From Ophiocordyceps camponoti-saundersi (nom. inval.) (taxonomy: Eukaryota; Ascomycota; Sordariomycetes; Hypocreales; Ophiocordycipitaceae): 64,000 bases of DNA. This document shows positions 21,110 through 31,535 of the stretch, piece by piece. Every line of letters starts with the position of its first letter. The stretch's first letter is position 1. The notes below the pieces were generated by a model that was not told the DNA's origin, did no database searches, and worked only from the letters and a program-made list of their open reading frames with translations. A program made the position numbers and the translations under genes. The stretch is taken from the NCBI GenBank assembly GCA_003339415.1, contig PDHQ01000006.1, positions 424,046-488,045 on the forward strand, read 5' to 3'.

Positions 21110-23002
21110 TTATTTCTTAGCCATGTTGACCATACTGGGTCGTCGACTGGCGGACGGAGTGCCCCGAGGCGTACCCCTGGGCGTGACTCGGCTCTCTCCG
21201 AAGAAGCGGTGCTGTTGACTGAAGCGTCTGCCCACAGAGCCGTCACCAGCAGAGGCGTTGGAACCTGGAAGCGGGAAGAGTTAGCAATCGTGGACGGGTT
21301 GCAGCGGTTATCAGGCTGAAGGATGATACTCACCTCGGCGATCGGGATCGTAAGAGACGCTGCCACGGTGGCCCTCGGCCAAGTGCTCCTGTCGGGCATC
21401 GGCCAGTCGTTGTGCGAACGGCGAGCGGGCACGCAGTTGAGGACCCTTCCAGTAGATGACGTAGACGGCGATGACGAGGACGAAGGAGATGCAAAACAGA
21501 ATGGTACACGCATACTCGAGATTCTTGCCGCTGGAACGGCCGATGTTCTCGAAGAATGGGAGGGCCGGGACGGTAAGGACACCGGCCAAGAAGTCACGAG
21601 CCCAGCCGTTTCCGCCGGTGGCCGAGGCCGAGTAAGGACCGTAGGCGCAGATCATGTAGTCGATGGTGGCCATGTAGATTGAGTAGTTGGCGATGCCGAC
21701 GATGGCAGCGAAGATCATTGAGCCTATCCAATGAACGGGGGGTCCAGAGATGGTCCAGGCAAAACCGATGAGGCCGATTGGCAAGCAAGGCGCCGTATAG
21801 AGGAGGAACCAGAGACGCGACTCGTACTGGGCACGCTCGTCGTTGGGCTTCGCCTCACGTTCCTTGATGTTGCGACGGATGGCAGGGATGAAGGCGGCCC
21901 AGGCGATGGCATATCCAATACCGATGGGGATGAAAGCAAGGCCGATATCAATGGCGTTGAAACCCCACTGCTTGTAGACGATGCCGAAGGACGCAATGAA
22001 CATGAAGATGAGGGCATCGGAGAAGCCAGATAGCAGCGAGAGCACCAGGACGATGGGCTCCGTCAAGAACATCTTGAAGGGGCGGATCCAGGTGACGATG
22101 ACCTCACGAGCCGAGAAGCGATCGCGGAAAGGCACCAGCTCATCGGGGCCCCAGATGTTGGCGTTGGTCTCCTTTCTCCGCTTGCGGGCAATGCGGTTCA
22201 TCATGATGGTGGTGCGCGTCTCGGGAACGGTCAGACCGTGAACGGCTTGGACGAAGACGCCGAGGATGAGCTGAACCCAGATGGACCACCGCCAGTTGAG
22301 GTAAGTCTCGGTGAAGCCTCCGACGATGGGGCCGAGAACGGAGCCGGCAACGGAGGAGAAGACGACGTAGGCGACGGCATACTGCTGCACATCCGCCTCC
22401 CACATGTCGGCAATCATGCCGAGGGTGACGGACCCTCCGGCCGAAGAGAGACCACCGAGGGCACGACCGACCATGACGGACGCGAAGTTGGGCGCCAGGG
22501 CAACGGGCAGCTGAAAGACGTTGACGAGGAAGAGAGATGCCTGCAGGACGGGCCATCGACCAAACTCCTCGGACCAGGGAGCCCAAAGCTCGCATCCGAA
22601 GGCGTAGAGGACGAGGAAGATCATGGCGCCGCATCTGGCGGCCTGTTCGCTGACGTGGAACTCTTGCGATATGCCGGGGATGGCGTTTGAGTAGAGCGAG
22701 GTGTTGAAGTTCATCGACACCTGGACCCAGAAGATGACGGTGAGGATATACCACTTCTTCCAGTTGGAGAAGCCGTATCCGAGCTCCTCGTAGCAGTCAT
22801 CCTCGGTGATTTCGTACTTGTCGTACGTGCCCAGCCTCTCGAGTTCAGCCCCGTGAGCTTCCTTTCCGGACTCGTTGATGCCATTGACGTTGTTTGCGTC
22901 GGTGGTCTTTGCGTCGTTGGAAGCCTTGAGCTTCTCGTTGGCGAGGGCGAGGTCCTTTTCGTTGATGACCTGAGGAGGGTCGTCGGAGAATTGGGCGGGC
23001 AT
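21110..23002 (-). CDS. MFS transporter, DHA1 drug/polyamine exporter type
   Basis: Exons 23002-21334 and 21264-21110, separated by a 69-nt intron (GTGAGT...TTCCAG, TGCTAAC branch), give 607 aa. The start at 23002 is chosen over an upstream in-frame Met because the intervening leader is pure pyrimidine-tract translation. After a hydrophilic N-terminus of about 90 residues come twelve predicted membrane helices. The motif-A loop reads EEFGRWPVLQAS and the motif-C-like segment SVAGSVLGPIVGGF. A large central loop follows TM6. The protein resembles the plasma-membrane H+ antiporters of the FLU1/TPO1/CaMDR branch. The spliced C-terminus is a Ser/Arg-rich cytosolic tail (RRFSQQHRFFGES, RGTPRGTPSASRRPS) with probable phosphosites. 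The substrate cannot be told from sequence. Confidence 0.9.
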
Positions 23003-23440
23003 TTTTTTTGTTGATCTAGTTGTGTTAAGAAACCCACCCCCCCTTTTTTTTGCTGCTATATGTTTGTCGATGTTTATATCAAGTGTAAGAAAGAAGAGAG
23101 ATGGAACAGATGTATAATCAGTTGTATGGAAGAGAGAAGAAAAGGGGGGGAGAGAAGACAAGAATATGGAATAAGGATAGAAAAGAGAAGATGGATAAGA
23201 AAAGGAAAAGGAAGGTAAGGAGAGAGGGTGAGGGAAGGAAAAAAAAGAGAAAGGAGGGAGAAGAGAAGGAGGAGGAGGAGGAGGAGGAGGGAAGAAGAGA
23301 GAGAGGAGGAGGCAAGAAGAAGAAAGGATAAAAGAGAAGCCCAAGCTCTAGGAAGAGGAAAAAGGGGGGGAGGGAGGGGGAGGGAAAGAAGAAGAGTAAA
23401 AAGGAAAGAAGAAAGTATGAAGACGGCGACGAGAGAGAGA
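23003..23440 (-). promoter_or_regulatory. Pyrimidine-rich leader/promoter of the MFS gene
   Basis: Read in the direction of the MFS gene, about 330 bp are almost pure C/T (purines on the + strand, about 23090-23420, including a GGA triplet run at 23272-23290). Long CT tracts just upstream of the start are common in strongly expressed fungal genes and often contain the transcription start. Open frames in the tract are compositional only. Confidence 0.5.
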
Positions 23441-24511
23441 CGAGACAACTTTATAATAGCACGATTATGGCCGCTCTCGTAGAATTCAAAGCAGCTTTAG
23501 CCTCAAACCCAAGTAGTCAGTTGATCAATCCGGCTTCGGTTTTTTCCCCCACGATGCCCTTTTTTTTTCCCTCTCTTCCTATCTTTCTCCGTTTCTTTTC
23601 TTTGCCTTTTCTTTGCTATGCTTCTTTTTTTCTTCTCCACCCCCCTTTATAAACATACACTCAAGCTTTATGATGATCTATGTCGAAAAAACCTAGACGA
23701 ATGGGAAATATTATCTTGGATCGTTTTTTTTTTCTGGGACTCTGTTCTTCTCATTACCCTTTCGTTTTTACCCTGACATCATTTCTAGGGGGGGTAAAAA
23801 AGATGGTCGGTAGCGTATAAGCCGGATCTAACTTTAACGGAGGAGGGGAAGAGTCGTGTATATAGATGAAGGGAGGTGTTTTTTTTTTCTTTTTTTTTTG
23901 TAAGGGGTGAGTGGTTACTTGGGATAGTCAAGGTGAGGAGAGGATGAGAATGATAGGATGGGATGGATGGGAAAGGGAAAAAAAAAACAAGGAGGGTTGG
24001 CAAAGGGATGACGGACCCGGAAAAGATGAACCCTGTCCTCTACCCCGTCATCCGTGCTGCTTGCTTTCGGCTTTAAACAGGACAAGTACATGCATACATA
24101 TCTACATACCTACCTAGGTAGGTAGGCAAGTATAACAGATATGTGAGATGGCGAAAGAAAGAAAAAACCCCCCCTCCCATCTGCGTCTCCTTGCCACCAC
24201 CTCCCTCCCTCCCTCCCTTTTTCCCTCTCGCTCACTCCCGCTACGAGACAAGGTCCCAAAGTTCGAGTTCACATACGGATACATACACAGGTTTAACTTG
24301 GCTACACCCCTTCTTTGCCTCCGTTGCCGCTTTTGCCGGGCCTGGTTTCTGGGTTGGCGGGATATCGAGACCCAAGACATTCTTGTCTTGCACGCCCCCC
24401 TCCTCCTCCTCTCTCCTCCTCATCCTCCCCCCACTCTTCCGAGTTACGAGTCTGTGTCCTCTTCTTTTTTATTTTCTTACCCGTTGTGTCTTTTAAAAAC
24501 TTGGCATTTTT

Positions 24512-24540
24512 ATCATCATCATCATCATCATCACCATCAT
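24512..24540. repeat. (ATC)n microsatellite
   Basis: About nine ATC/ACC triplets in a row. A second ATC run at 24936-24948 and a TTC run at 24950-24970 lie in the same gene-free region. Confidence 0.85.
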
Positions 24541-25110
24541 ATCCTCTTCTCCTTCAACCCTTTGTAACACGCCCTCGTACCTCGTTATGAACATGTACAT
24601 ATGCGTGATGTCATTGCCGCCCCCCCTTGACCTGTCGGTGACGCCAACTCTCCTCCGATCCCCCTCCCCCGCAACCAAACAGACAGCACGTCCATGTAAG
24701 TTGCTGGCTAATGCAACGAGAAAGATAGAAAATAGACAGACATCTTCCCCGCGGAAGGAAAAAAAAAAAGAGGAGGGGAAGGGGGGAGCATGCGGGTTAG
24801 GGTTTGTATTAGACTTGTTGGGCGGGAATTCTACCGATCGGACTACAAGAGCCTGATCAAGTCGCACCATGGCCTTTTTAACATCTGTTGTAGTTGTTTC
24901 TTTTGATTCCCTCTTTTTACCCATTTTGGCTCTTCATCATCATCATCATCTTCTTCTTCTTCTTCTTCTTCGTCTTCTCCTCGTTTACAGAGCTGTGAGA
25001 GAATGTATATCCGCAGGGGTTAGCATGTGACGTATGCTGTCATATTGCATCACAAGTCCAACAATCATCGTCAGCGCTCCTCCAAGGCGCAGCAACTCAT
25101 GCATACGCGT

Positions 25111-25134
25111 GTATGTATGTATGTATGTATGTAG
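25111..25134. repeat. (TATG)n microsatellite
   Basis: Six GTAT/TATG units. The complementary TACA run occurs at 25812-25828. Confidence 0.85.
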
Positions 25135-27247
25135 ATGACATGACCAGGTTTAATTCACCCTCCGTCATTCACATCGATCTCGTCCGTGTATGAGATTTTC
25201 TCTATCATCACATCTTTCCCAGGTCAACCCGGACCCCTTGATCCCTGCCGAAACGTCGCGCTCGCTTCCCCCCCGCGAGGCTCATCGTCTAGCATCTCTT
25301 GGCATCGCGGCACTAAGACGAACAGCTTTCTTAGTTGATGAATCTAGGACGGTTACATAGAAAGTAGCTGCACCAGAATATGCGTGCATGTATGGATACA
25401 TGATGAACACCTTCGATCAATTACCTGCATATCTCTGCAAGAAGAGAAAAGGAAAAAGAAAGTAGCCTTGAAAGAACTGATAATACTGCAGTAAGAAGCA
25501 GGAAAAGAACTCGGGCAAGTAAAGAAACCCCCCCCTTCGGGCCGTCAATACCTTTGGCGTATCTGATTCGTCTCAAAGTCTATTCACATTTGTTTCGTTC
25601 CAACTCACATACCCCAGATTATGACAGCAAGGTTATTAATAAGGGAAAGAAAAAAACGCCCGCCTCCCTATTCTCCGAAGTTACCTCCCCCCTCATATGT
25701 GCCTCCCCGTGGCAACACAGGCTTGCGGTAGCCACGGGAACCAGATCTGTCCTCTTCGTTGAGACTTGCTTAGCCACCGCTGATGTTGTTGCTGCCTGTT
25801 ACCGACTTCATACATACATACATACATGATTGAGGACCCGAGCATCTTCACCTTCATCTTCAACATACCCTTCACTTCATTCACCCTTCGATTACATATT
25901 CAATGACACAAAGTTATTTTTCCTGTCAATTCTTTGCTAATCGAAAGTAAACAAAACTAAACAGTCTAATAAGCTGTCCGCTTATCCCGCCAGATTTTAG
26001 AGCTATCCGGGGTCCAGCATAACCCTCCCGTCTACGAGACTCCCGTCTACGAGAACCAACTATTTCGACACCATCCTCCTTTCAACAAGGGGAAGAGAAA
26101 AAAAAAAGAACTTTTCTAGCATGGCGTGAGCAAAGGGGACGAGGCCTAGAACCACTTGGATCGATTCCTTGACATGAAACAAGGAAACTCTCCTCGTCTC
26201 TCTTCTCCTTTCCCGTGTCGAGAGAACCGTCTACAGCGAGACAAGACTAACAGATACACATAGCAGCAAGGAATGCGCGTGCCTGCTTATTGTCTGAGAT
26301 GTTTTTTTTTTCCCCTTCTCCCCATCGTCGAAAGCGGAAGTCTTGGTTGCCCGTGCATGCTAGCATAATGCGAGGCTGCGAACTGGCTTTGCTTCCCCAT
26401 CATGTGAGCTGCTGCCAGTTCGTCCGGCTTCGTCTGCATCACTCGGTTGGGAAATTGGGGTGCCTCTTGAAACCCTGTGCAAGGCAGAATCTTGTTTCTA
26501 GTTACGGGGGTAAAAACAGCCTTTGACTACCCAACCTCTCCCGAAATGGCCGGAAGCGTCCGACTTGTCTGCTTGTATGTATTCCTTTTTTTTCCATGCA
26601 GTTCATCTCCATCGTGACAGAGTTGAGTTCAGCTGAGGCATCCCCAAAGCTTCGGCTTCTGGACGAATGCACCAGCCATCATCGGCTCGAGTCCGCGGGT
26701 TCTAGACTTTACATGATCTAGATCCTTCATACGCACAGGATCGGTCTGAAGAGAGCTTTTTTTGATTCACCGTCGTAGCCTTCGTTATTCCAGTCATGGA
26801 GAGCATGGCGTTTACGGATACTATCCATGTATGTACGAGCTATTCAAGCTGTCCGCTACAGAGAGGAGAGGGAGAGAGGGGGGCAACCAGTCGAGAGGGA
26901 TGGTATTGTCCAAGACGGTCTCGAATCGAAACCCGTTGCCAGGGGTCACAGGCTACGTTCACGCCCTCCTTTCCACATCTTAGTGCATAGACGACCAGTC
27001 CGGCGAGCTACGGCTTCTTCCGCCTTACGCCGCCGTTCTTTTGGGCATCCTGCCGCACCGTGAGACAAGGCCAGCGTGGAAGCAGCCGGGAGTGGGACAA
27101 AAAAAAGGGGGGGAGGAAAGGGGGGTTGGGGTCGGACGGGGATCTGCAGTTCGTAAGGGTAAAGTAAGGGCTTCCGTTTGGAATAGTCTCAGCTATGGCA
27201 CTAAGATAACACCAGAGAGATTGGACTGATCTTGTACGCATCCTCAT

Positions 27248-28748
27248 CTAATGAGTGAGGGCACATGATCCCATCGACCTCGTGCGTCGTTCCGCCTCGA
27301 CCGAGATGTCAAAGTCGAAAATGTCCATGGGTAGCCCCAAAGTTGTGCACGCGTTCGGCACGTCGACGATGCCGGCTATTGAGCCTCGGATCGGGGCACA
27401 CGAGAGTAGGAGATAGGCCTGTTCACCTGAGTAGCCTGATGTTTCGTTTGAAAGCAGTCAGCTGCTTGGAAAGGGGGGTGGAAAGTTGTAGTAGGAAAGC
27501 CATCTGCTAGATATGAATTTACCAAACTGCTTTAGATACTCGATAGTCCGGAGACAGGCCTGACGATACGCCACTGTCGCGTCTAAGAAGTGTTGTTTCC
27601 CGCTCTCGTCGACGGAGAAGCCTTCGAATGTCAGGTATCGAGACGGTCCGAACAGCTGAGCAACGTCGCCCGGTCGGTAAACGGGGCTCTTGATGGCCTT
27701 TTCTTTCATGCCATTTTTGATGAGTCCAAAGTTGATTGTGATGATTCCGGCCTGTGAGTGAAAAGCAGGCAAGTTGTCAGCCATTTCTCCATACACGGAA
27801 CTCGAAAGCGGCCATCATCATCATCATCATCATCATCGTGTTCGTCATCTACCATCTCAATAGCTCCGCAGAAGCTTATCTCTCCGTCTCCCTGACTGAA
27901 GTGAAGATCTCCCACGGAGAACTTGGCCCCCGGCACGTGAACCGGGAGGTAGGTAGTAGATCCTCGCGATATGTTGTTGATGTCCACGTTGCCGCCGTGT
28001 TCCGGCCTACCAGGGATGGTCCTCGCCCCCTCGCGAGCAATCCTAGCCTTGTCATCGCCTTTCGCCATGCCGGCGTGCACCATGGACTCGAGCGGGGCGA
28101 GGGCGACGACCTGTCCCGGATGCGAGTGCTTACAAGCCGTCACCAGCTCGCCCTCTCGTCGGTTCCACTCCGCCAACAACTCGGCCGAAGGAGCGCAGCC
28201 GAGGATACCCGGATGGATGAGGCCGGCGAATCGGACGCCCGGGATGTGACGGCTAGAGCAGTAGATGCCGTCAAAGTCCCAGATGGCCTTGGCAGCCTTG
28301 GGGTAATGGCGATCGAGAAAGCCGCCGCCGTTCTCGCGGGCGAAGACGCCGGTGAAACCCCATGGCGAGTGGTCAAACGGCTGTATATCGGTGATGTTGA
28401 CGACGACGAGATCGCCTGGTTCGCTTCCCTCGATGTCGAAGGGTCCGGTCAGGTAGTGAACCTGGGTGAGGTCGACGTCGCGTACGTCGTTTGCGCTATC
28501 GTCGTTTTTGATCTGGCCTCCGGTCCAGTCGAGGCATTCGATCTTGACCGTCTCTCCTGGCTTTACGGACGCCACGGACGGGACTGTTGGCTCGCGTTCG
28601 GGTCAGCCGCTTTACACCTCTCCCCGCCTCCTCAAGAACTCGTTGGTGGTTCGCAACTGTCTGGATGCCATCGGTTGTGCAGATGCGGCTGCTCGGATGC
28701 AGGCACGTCAAAAGAAACTGACTGGATGGTTCGGATCTTTCCCGGCAT
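27248..28748 (-). CDS. Formamidase (acetamidase/formamidase family)
   Basis: Hydrolyses formamide to formate and ammonia in the cytosol for nitrogen scavenging. Four exons, 28748-28658, 28583-27853, 27751-27523 and 27435-27248 (introns 74, 101 and 87 nt), give 412 aa, the normal length. Splicing reconstitutes HNRWHPDIPSVASVKPGE, ECLDWTGGQIKNDDSA, VDLTQVHYLTGP, GLIHPGILGCAPS, LHFSQGDGEISFCGAIEM, GPSRYLTFEGFSVDE, ATVAYRQACLRTIEYLKQFG and the terminal SIAGIVDVPNACTTLGLPM block, all hallmarks of the FmdA_AmdA family. The first donor (GTTGCG) is weak. The second intron contains an eight-unit GAT triplet run. Formamidase from Aspergillus is controlled by nitrogen limitation, and the shared upstream region here contains four GATA cores. 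The gene is divergent from the isochorismatase-fold hydrolase. Confidence 0.94.
27815..27838. repeat. (ATC/GAT)8 triplet run inside a formamidase intron
   Basis: Eight consecutive CAT/ATC triplets on the + strand lie within the 101-nt intron 27752-27852. If the intron were retained the run would add an Asp-rich stretch in frame. Splicing removes it. Confidence 0.85.
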
Positions 28749-29494
28749 GACGCTTGTTTTTGGTGACGGGGATGGTAGGGGTTAACTTGTAAGGCGGTTA
28801 AGATACGAGGAACGAGACGGGGACCCTTTATACCCCGCAGCGGCTCAGCTCTGGGTCATTGTTCGTCTGACGGTTATCACTCGTCTTTGATCTCATTGGT
28901 CCGAGAAGAGAGTTCTGTTGTAGTTGTTATCACGTACATACATACGGATCCAGCCTCTCCTTCTCGGGTAGATTTTGGCTTGAACCAGATCCTTGATGAT
29001 GGCTTTCTTCTTATATATACGGATAACATATATATACATATGGTATGGATTCCGCAACTTGCGAGTAACTGTTTCAATCTCTCTGTTACATAGCCCAGCA
29101 GTAACCGCTATTATTACCCCGGTTAACTCCGCCCCTGTAATACCGGGCGACGCCATTATACACAAGTAACTCCAGTACTCCGTAGAAACAGCCGAGTATC
29201 CAGTCTCTGGCCCCATATTGTATGCCTACCCTAGGCTGAGCCCCCGTCTTCTTTGCTCCGACGCTTCTCTGATAATGCAAGGGCCTCAGAGAGTTATGCC
29301 TACATATAGTCCGTAGTGGCGGACTGTTTCTAATCTCCGACCTTAACTCCCGTCTTCCTCCTAACTTGATGCCGACGTCGTGCTATGAGATATAAGAACC
29401 GGTTCAAAACACCTGCTTCTAGGAATCCTGCTGTTTTCTATCAATCTCGGCTTCAACTTTCCCAATCAACTCATCACTTATACCCGATCCAAAC
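28749..29494. promoter_or_regulatory. Shared divergent promoter with four GATA cores
   Basis: The 746 bp between the formamidase start (left) and the hydrolase start (right) contain GATA cores at 28874-28878 and 28927-28931 (as TTATC), 29022-29026 and 29271-29275 (as GATAA). These are binding cores for the AreA/NIT2-type GATA activators that switch on nitrogen-scavenging genes. Placement between two amide-type hydrolases fits that control. GATA cores are frequent by chance, so this is suggestive only. Confidence 0.45.
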
Positions 29495-30124
29495 ATGTCA
29501 AGTCAACATCAAGCCAATACGCCGGCGTTCTACTCGCCTTCTCAGACAGCCCTTCTATTGCTGGATTATCACAATCATATAGTCAACTTGATCCAGCCGG
29601 AAGAGCAAAAGACAATCGTCACATCTTCCGTCTCCAAATTGATTCAAGCCGCAAGGTCAAACTCGGTTCCAATCATTCACTGCTTGATAGACTTCAAGGC
29701 CGAGGCGCCGACCTCGAGCAAGATGAAGAACCGATGGGACGACATGTACAAGCCACTGGTAGCATCCAATCCAGAAGCAGCCCATGTGTGGAAAGAGTTT
29801 CTACCCATGGACCATGCCGACAAAGACGCTACCGTGGTCAAGGTCCCGGGCTGCGTCTCGGCACTCAAGTCACAACAGCTTCTAGATCTCCTCGAGAACA
29901 AGTACAAGGTCAAGAGTGTGGTGATTTGCGGTCTCGTTACGAGCGGTGCTGTGCTCAGTACCGCCCGAGACGCGGCCGACTTGGGCTTCGTCACGACCGT
30001 CGTCCGAGACGGCTGCTGGGATTATTCGACCGATAGCCATAGGGTTATCATGGAAAATGTTCTCCCCATGACAGTCTGGGTTGTCGACTTGTCTGAGGGC
30101 GAGAAGCTGCTAGGAGGGAGGTGA
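29495..30124 (+). CDS. Isochorismatase-fold cysteine-hydrolase-like protein
   Basis: An intronless 209-aa frame with the Rossmann-like fold of the isochorismatase/nicotinamidase superfamily. Visible landmarks are ALLLLDYHNH (Asp24), TVVKVPGCVSAL (Lys116) and VVICGLVTSGAVLSTARDAADLGF split over the nucleophile loop. In this superfamily the third triad residue is a Cys in G-x-x-T-x-x-C-V. Here that position is Ala (152). Many fungal proteins of this branch carry small residues there, so it may use another chemistry, bind rather than hydrolyse, or be inactive. No signal peptide is present, so it is presumably cytosolic. It is transcribed away from formamidase, suggesting a shared nitrogen-related role. 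The substrate is unknown. Confidence 0.82.
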   Translation: MSSQHQANTPAFYSPSQTALLLLDYHNHIVNLIQPEEQKTIVTSSVSKLIQAARSNSVPIIHCLIDFKAEAPTSSKMKNRWDDMYKPLVASNPEAAHVWKEFLPMDHADKDATVVKVPGCVSALKSQQLLDLLENKYKVKSVVICGLVTSGAVLSTARDAADLGFVTTVVRDGCWDYSTDSHRVIMENVLPMTVWVVDLSEGEKLLGGR

Positions 30125-30347
30125 TGGTGAGAAAGCCAGATGAGCTGCTTGGCTTCTGGGAACGAACCAACTATACACGGTTAAGGAGGCGAGCAGCTCA
30201 CTTCAAAACAAGGTCGTTTAATTACTGCAGGCTGTAAATATATCTTGCCAAGATTATGTTTTTGTCCACAACTACCAAGAAGCCATAATAGAAAGGAAAT
30301 ACAGAAGAAACCCCCTTGATGAGGATGCGGGAGCGTTCGAGATAGAC

Positions 30348-31096
30348 TCATTTCGCAATCTCACCAAGTTCGTTACCAAGGCCGCCGATAACTCCACCAA
30401 GGCCGCCGACAATTCCACCAACGCCGCCAAGAAGGTCGTTGAGAAGACCTCCGCCGCCTGTGGCTCCGACTATGCAAGGGTTTCCACGGGAATCGCGACC
30501 GCCGACGAGTCCCAGAGCAACCTGGATACAGAGCAGGGCTGCGTTGCCGTTGCCTCCCGCAGCGAGGCAGTTGGCAACCGCTCCGGTGCCGAGCGGTCCC
30601 AAAGAGGTCGCACAGGCTTGAGCCGCTGCCGTTGAGATGGTGGCGACGCCGGCGAGGGAGATGCAAGTAGCTGGAAGCACGTTGAGGCAGGTCCCGGTGA
30701 GAGCGCCGAGAAGGCAAGTGACGATGCTCTGTCCCGTGGTGGCTGCAGTCGGGGTGATGGACAAGCAGGCAAGTAGACCTCCCTGATTGAAGGCACCCAG
30801 AGCCGTTTGGCAACCGAGGATGAGCGTGATGAGACCAAGGCCATTGGTGTTTGCGAGATTGCTGCAGGCAGTCGGAAGAGTAGTCAGACACCTGGGGGTG
30901 ACGCCCACGGCAGTGCAGTCATCGGGGTCATCGGTTGGGCGAGGATCGGGGATCACTCCGATGACGTTGAGGTTGCAGCCGGTTTGACGAGCTCCACGAA
31001 GCCTTTGTTCCCAGGTATATGCGGTTAGCAAGACGAGGGGGAGAGAGAGAGAGGGAGAGAGGGAGAGAGGGAGAGAGGGAGAGAGAGGGAGAGAGA

Positions 31097-31149
<53 letters not shown>

Positions 31150-31535
31150 GAGAACAGGTGAGAAAACAAAGCATACCTAGCACAGGTCGTGGTCGAGCAG
31201 CGAGTCCTGGTAATGATGGTGTGAACGTGAACCGGAGCATTCCTCACCACGAGCGTATTATGCTCGTCGATGGGCACGCGCGTATCCCTAGGGAAGAAGG
31301 CCGAGACGAAGATGGGCGTCTTCCTAACGACCTTGACGGGCGTAACCTGCAACGTCGCCCGTCCACGCGGGCAGACACGGTTGTCGAACCGATTATTCTG
31401 CCCAGCAAGGTTGCGAGACTGACCGAGAACCTGGTCAAGCTCCCTCTGGAACTGGGGATCCGTGTTACCCTGCTGGGCAAGGCTCAACTCCAAGCTACCC
31501 AAGGCAGCCAGAGCCAAGACAAGGAAGCGAGCCAT
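30348..31535 (-). CDS. Secreted Cys/Gly-rich hydrophobic protein, unknown function
   Basis: Exons 31535-31177 and 31002-30348 give 337 aa. The 174-nt intron (GTATGC...ACAAAG, GCTAACC branch) is unusually long because it contains a CT dinucleotide microsatellite. Met1 starts a signal peptide (ARFLVLALAALGSLELSLA). The N-terminal third is a Val/Arg-rich domain with few Cys. The second half has regularly spaced Cys among Leu/Ala/Thr (for example CLLGALTGTCLNVLPATC), and the C-terminus is a Gly-Leu-Val repeat (LLGGVGGIVGGLGGVIGG). I do not recognise a Pfam family. It looks like a cell-wall or spore-surface hydrophobic protein. It lies head-to-head with the Gln/His-rich surface protein at 33130. 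Confidence 0.72.
31035..31147. repeat. (GA)n/(CT)n microsatellite in an intron
   Basis: About 110 bp of GA dinucleotides with interspersed GGG on the + strand, fully inside the intron 31003-31176. Read in gene direction it is a long CT tract, perhaps serving as an extended polypyrimidine tract upstream of the acceptor. Confidence 0.88.

Larger units (their letters stand above)
23441..27247. other. 3.8-kb gene-free region with homopolymer and simple-repeat tracts
   Basis: No reading frame here shows a motif, splice pattern or codon use like a gene. It holds pyrimidine blocks at 23530-23650 and 24160-24240, poly-T/A runs at 23879-23900 and 23968-23976, an ATC triplet run at 24512-24540, a TTC run at 24950-24970, TATG/TACA runs at 25111-25134 and 25812-25828, and a purine block at 27100-27125. 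It may contain a long 5' regulatory region for the MFS gene or an unspotted non-coding transcript. Confidence 0.5.

Noticed and set aside
22140..22754. Arg-rich alternative frame on the minus strand within the MFS gene
   Set aside because: Overlaps the conserved MFS frame and is Arg/His/Leu monotony without a domain.
23074..23448. Leu/Ser/Pro 'membrane protein' frame upstream of the MFS gene
   Set aside because: Translation of a polypyrimidine tract. The adjacent Met at 23002 fits the MFS family start.
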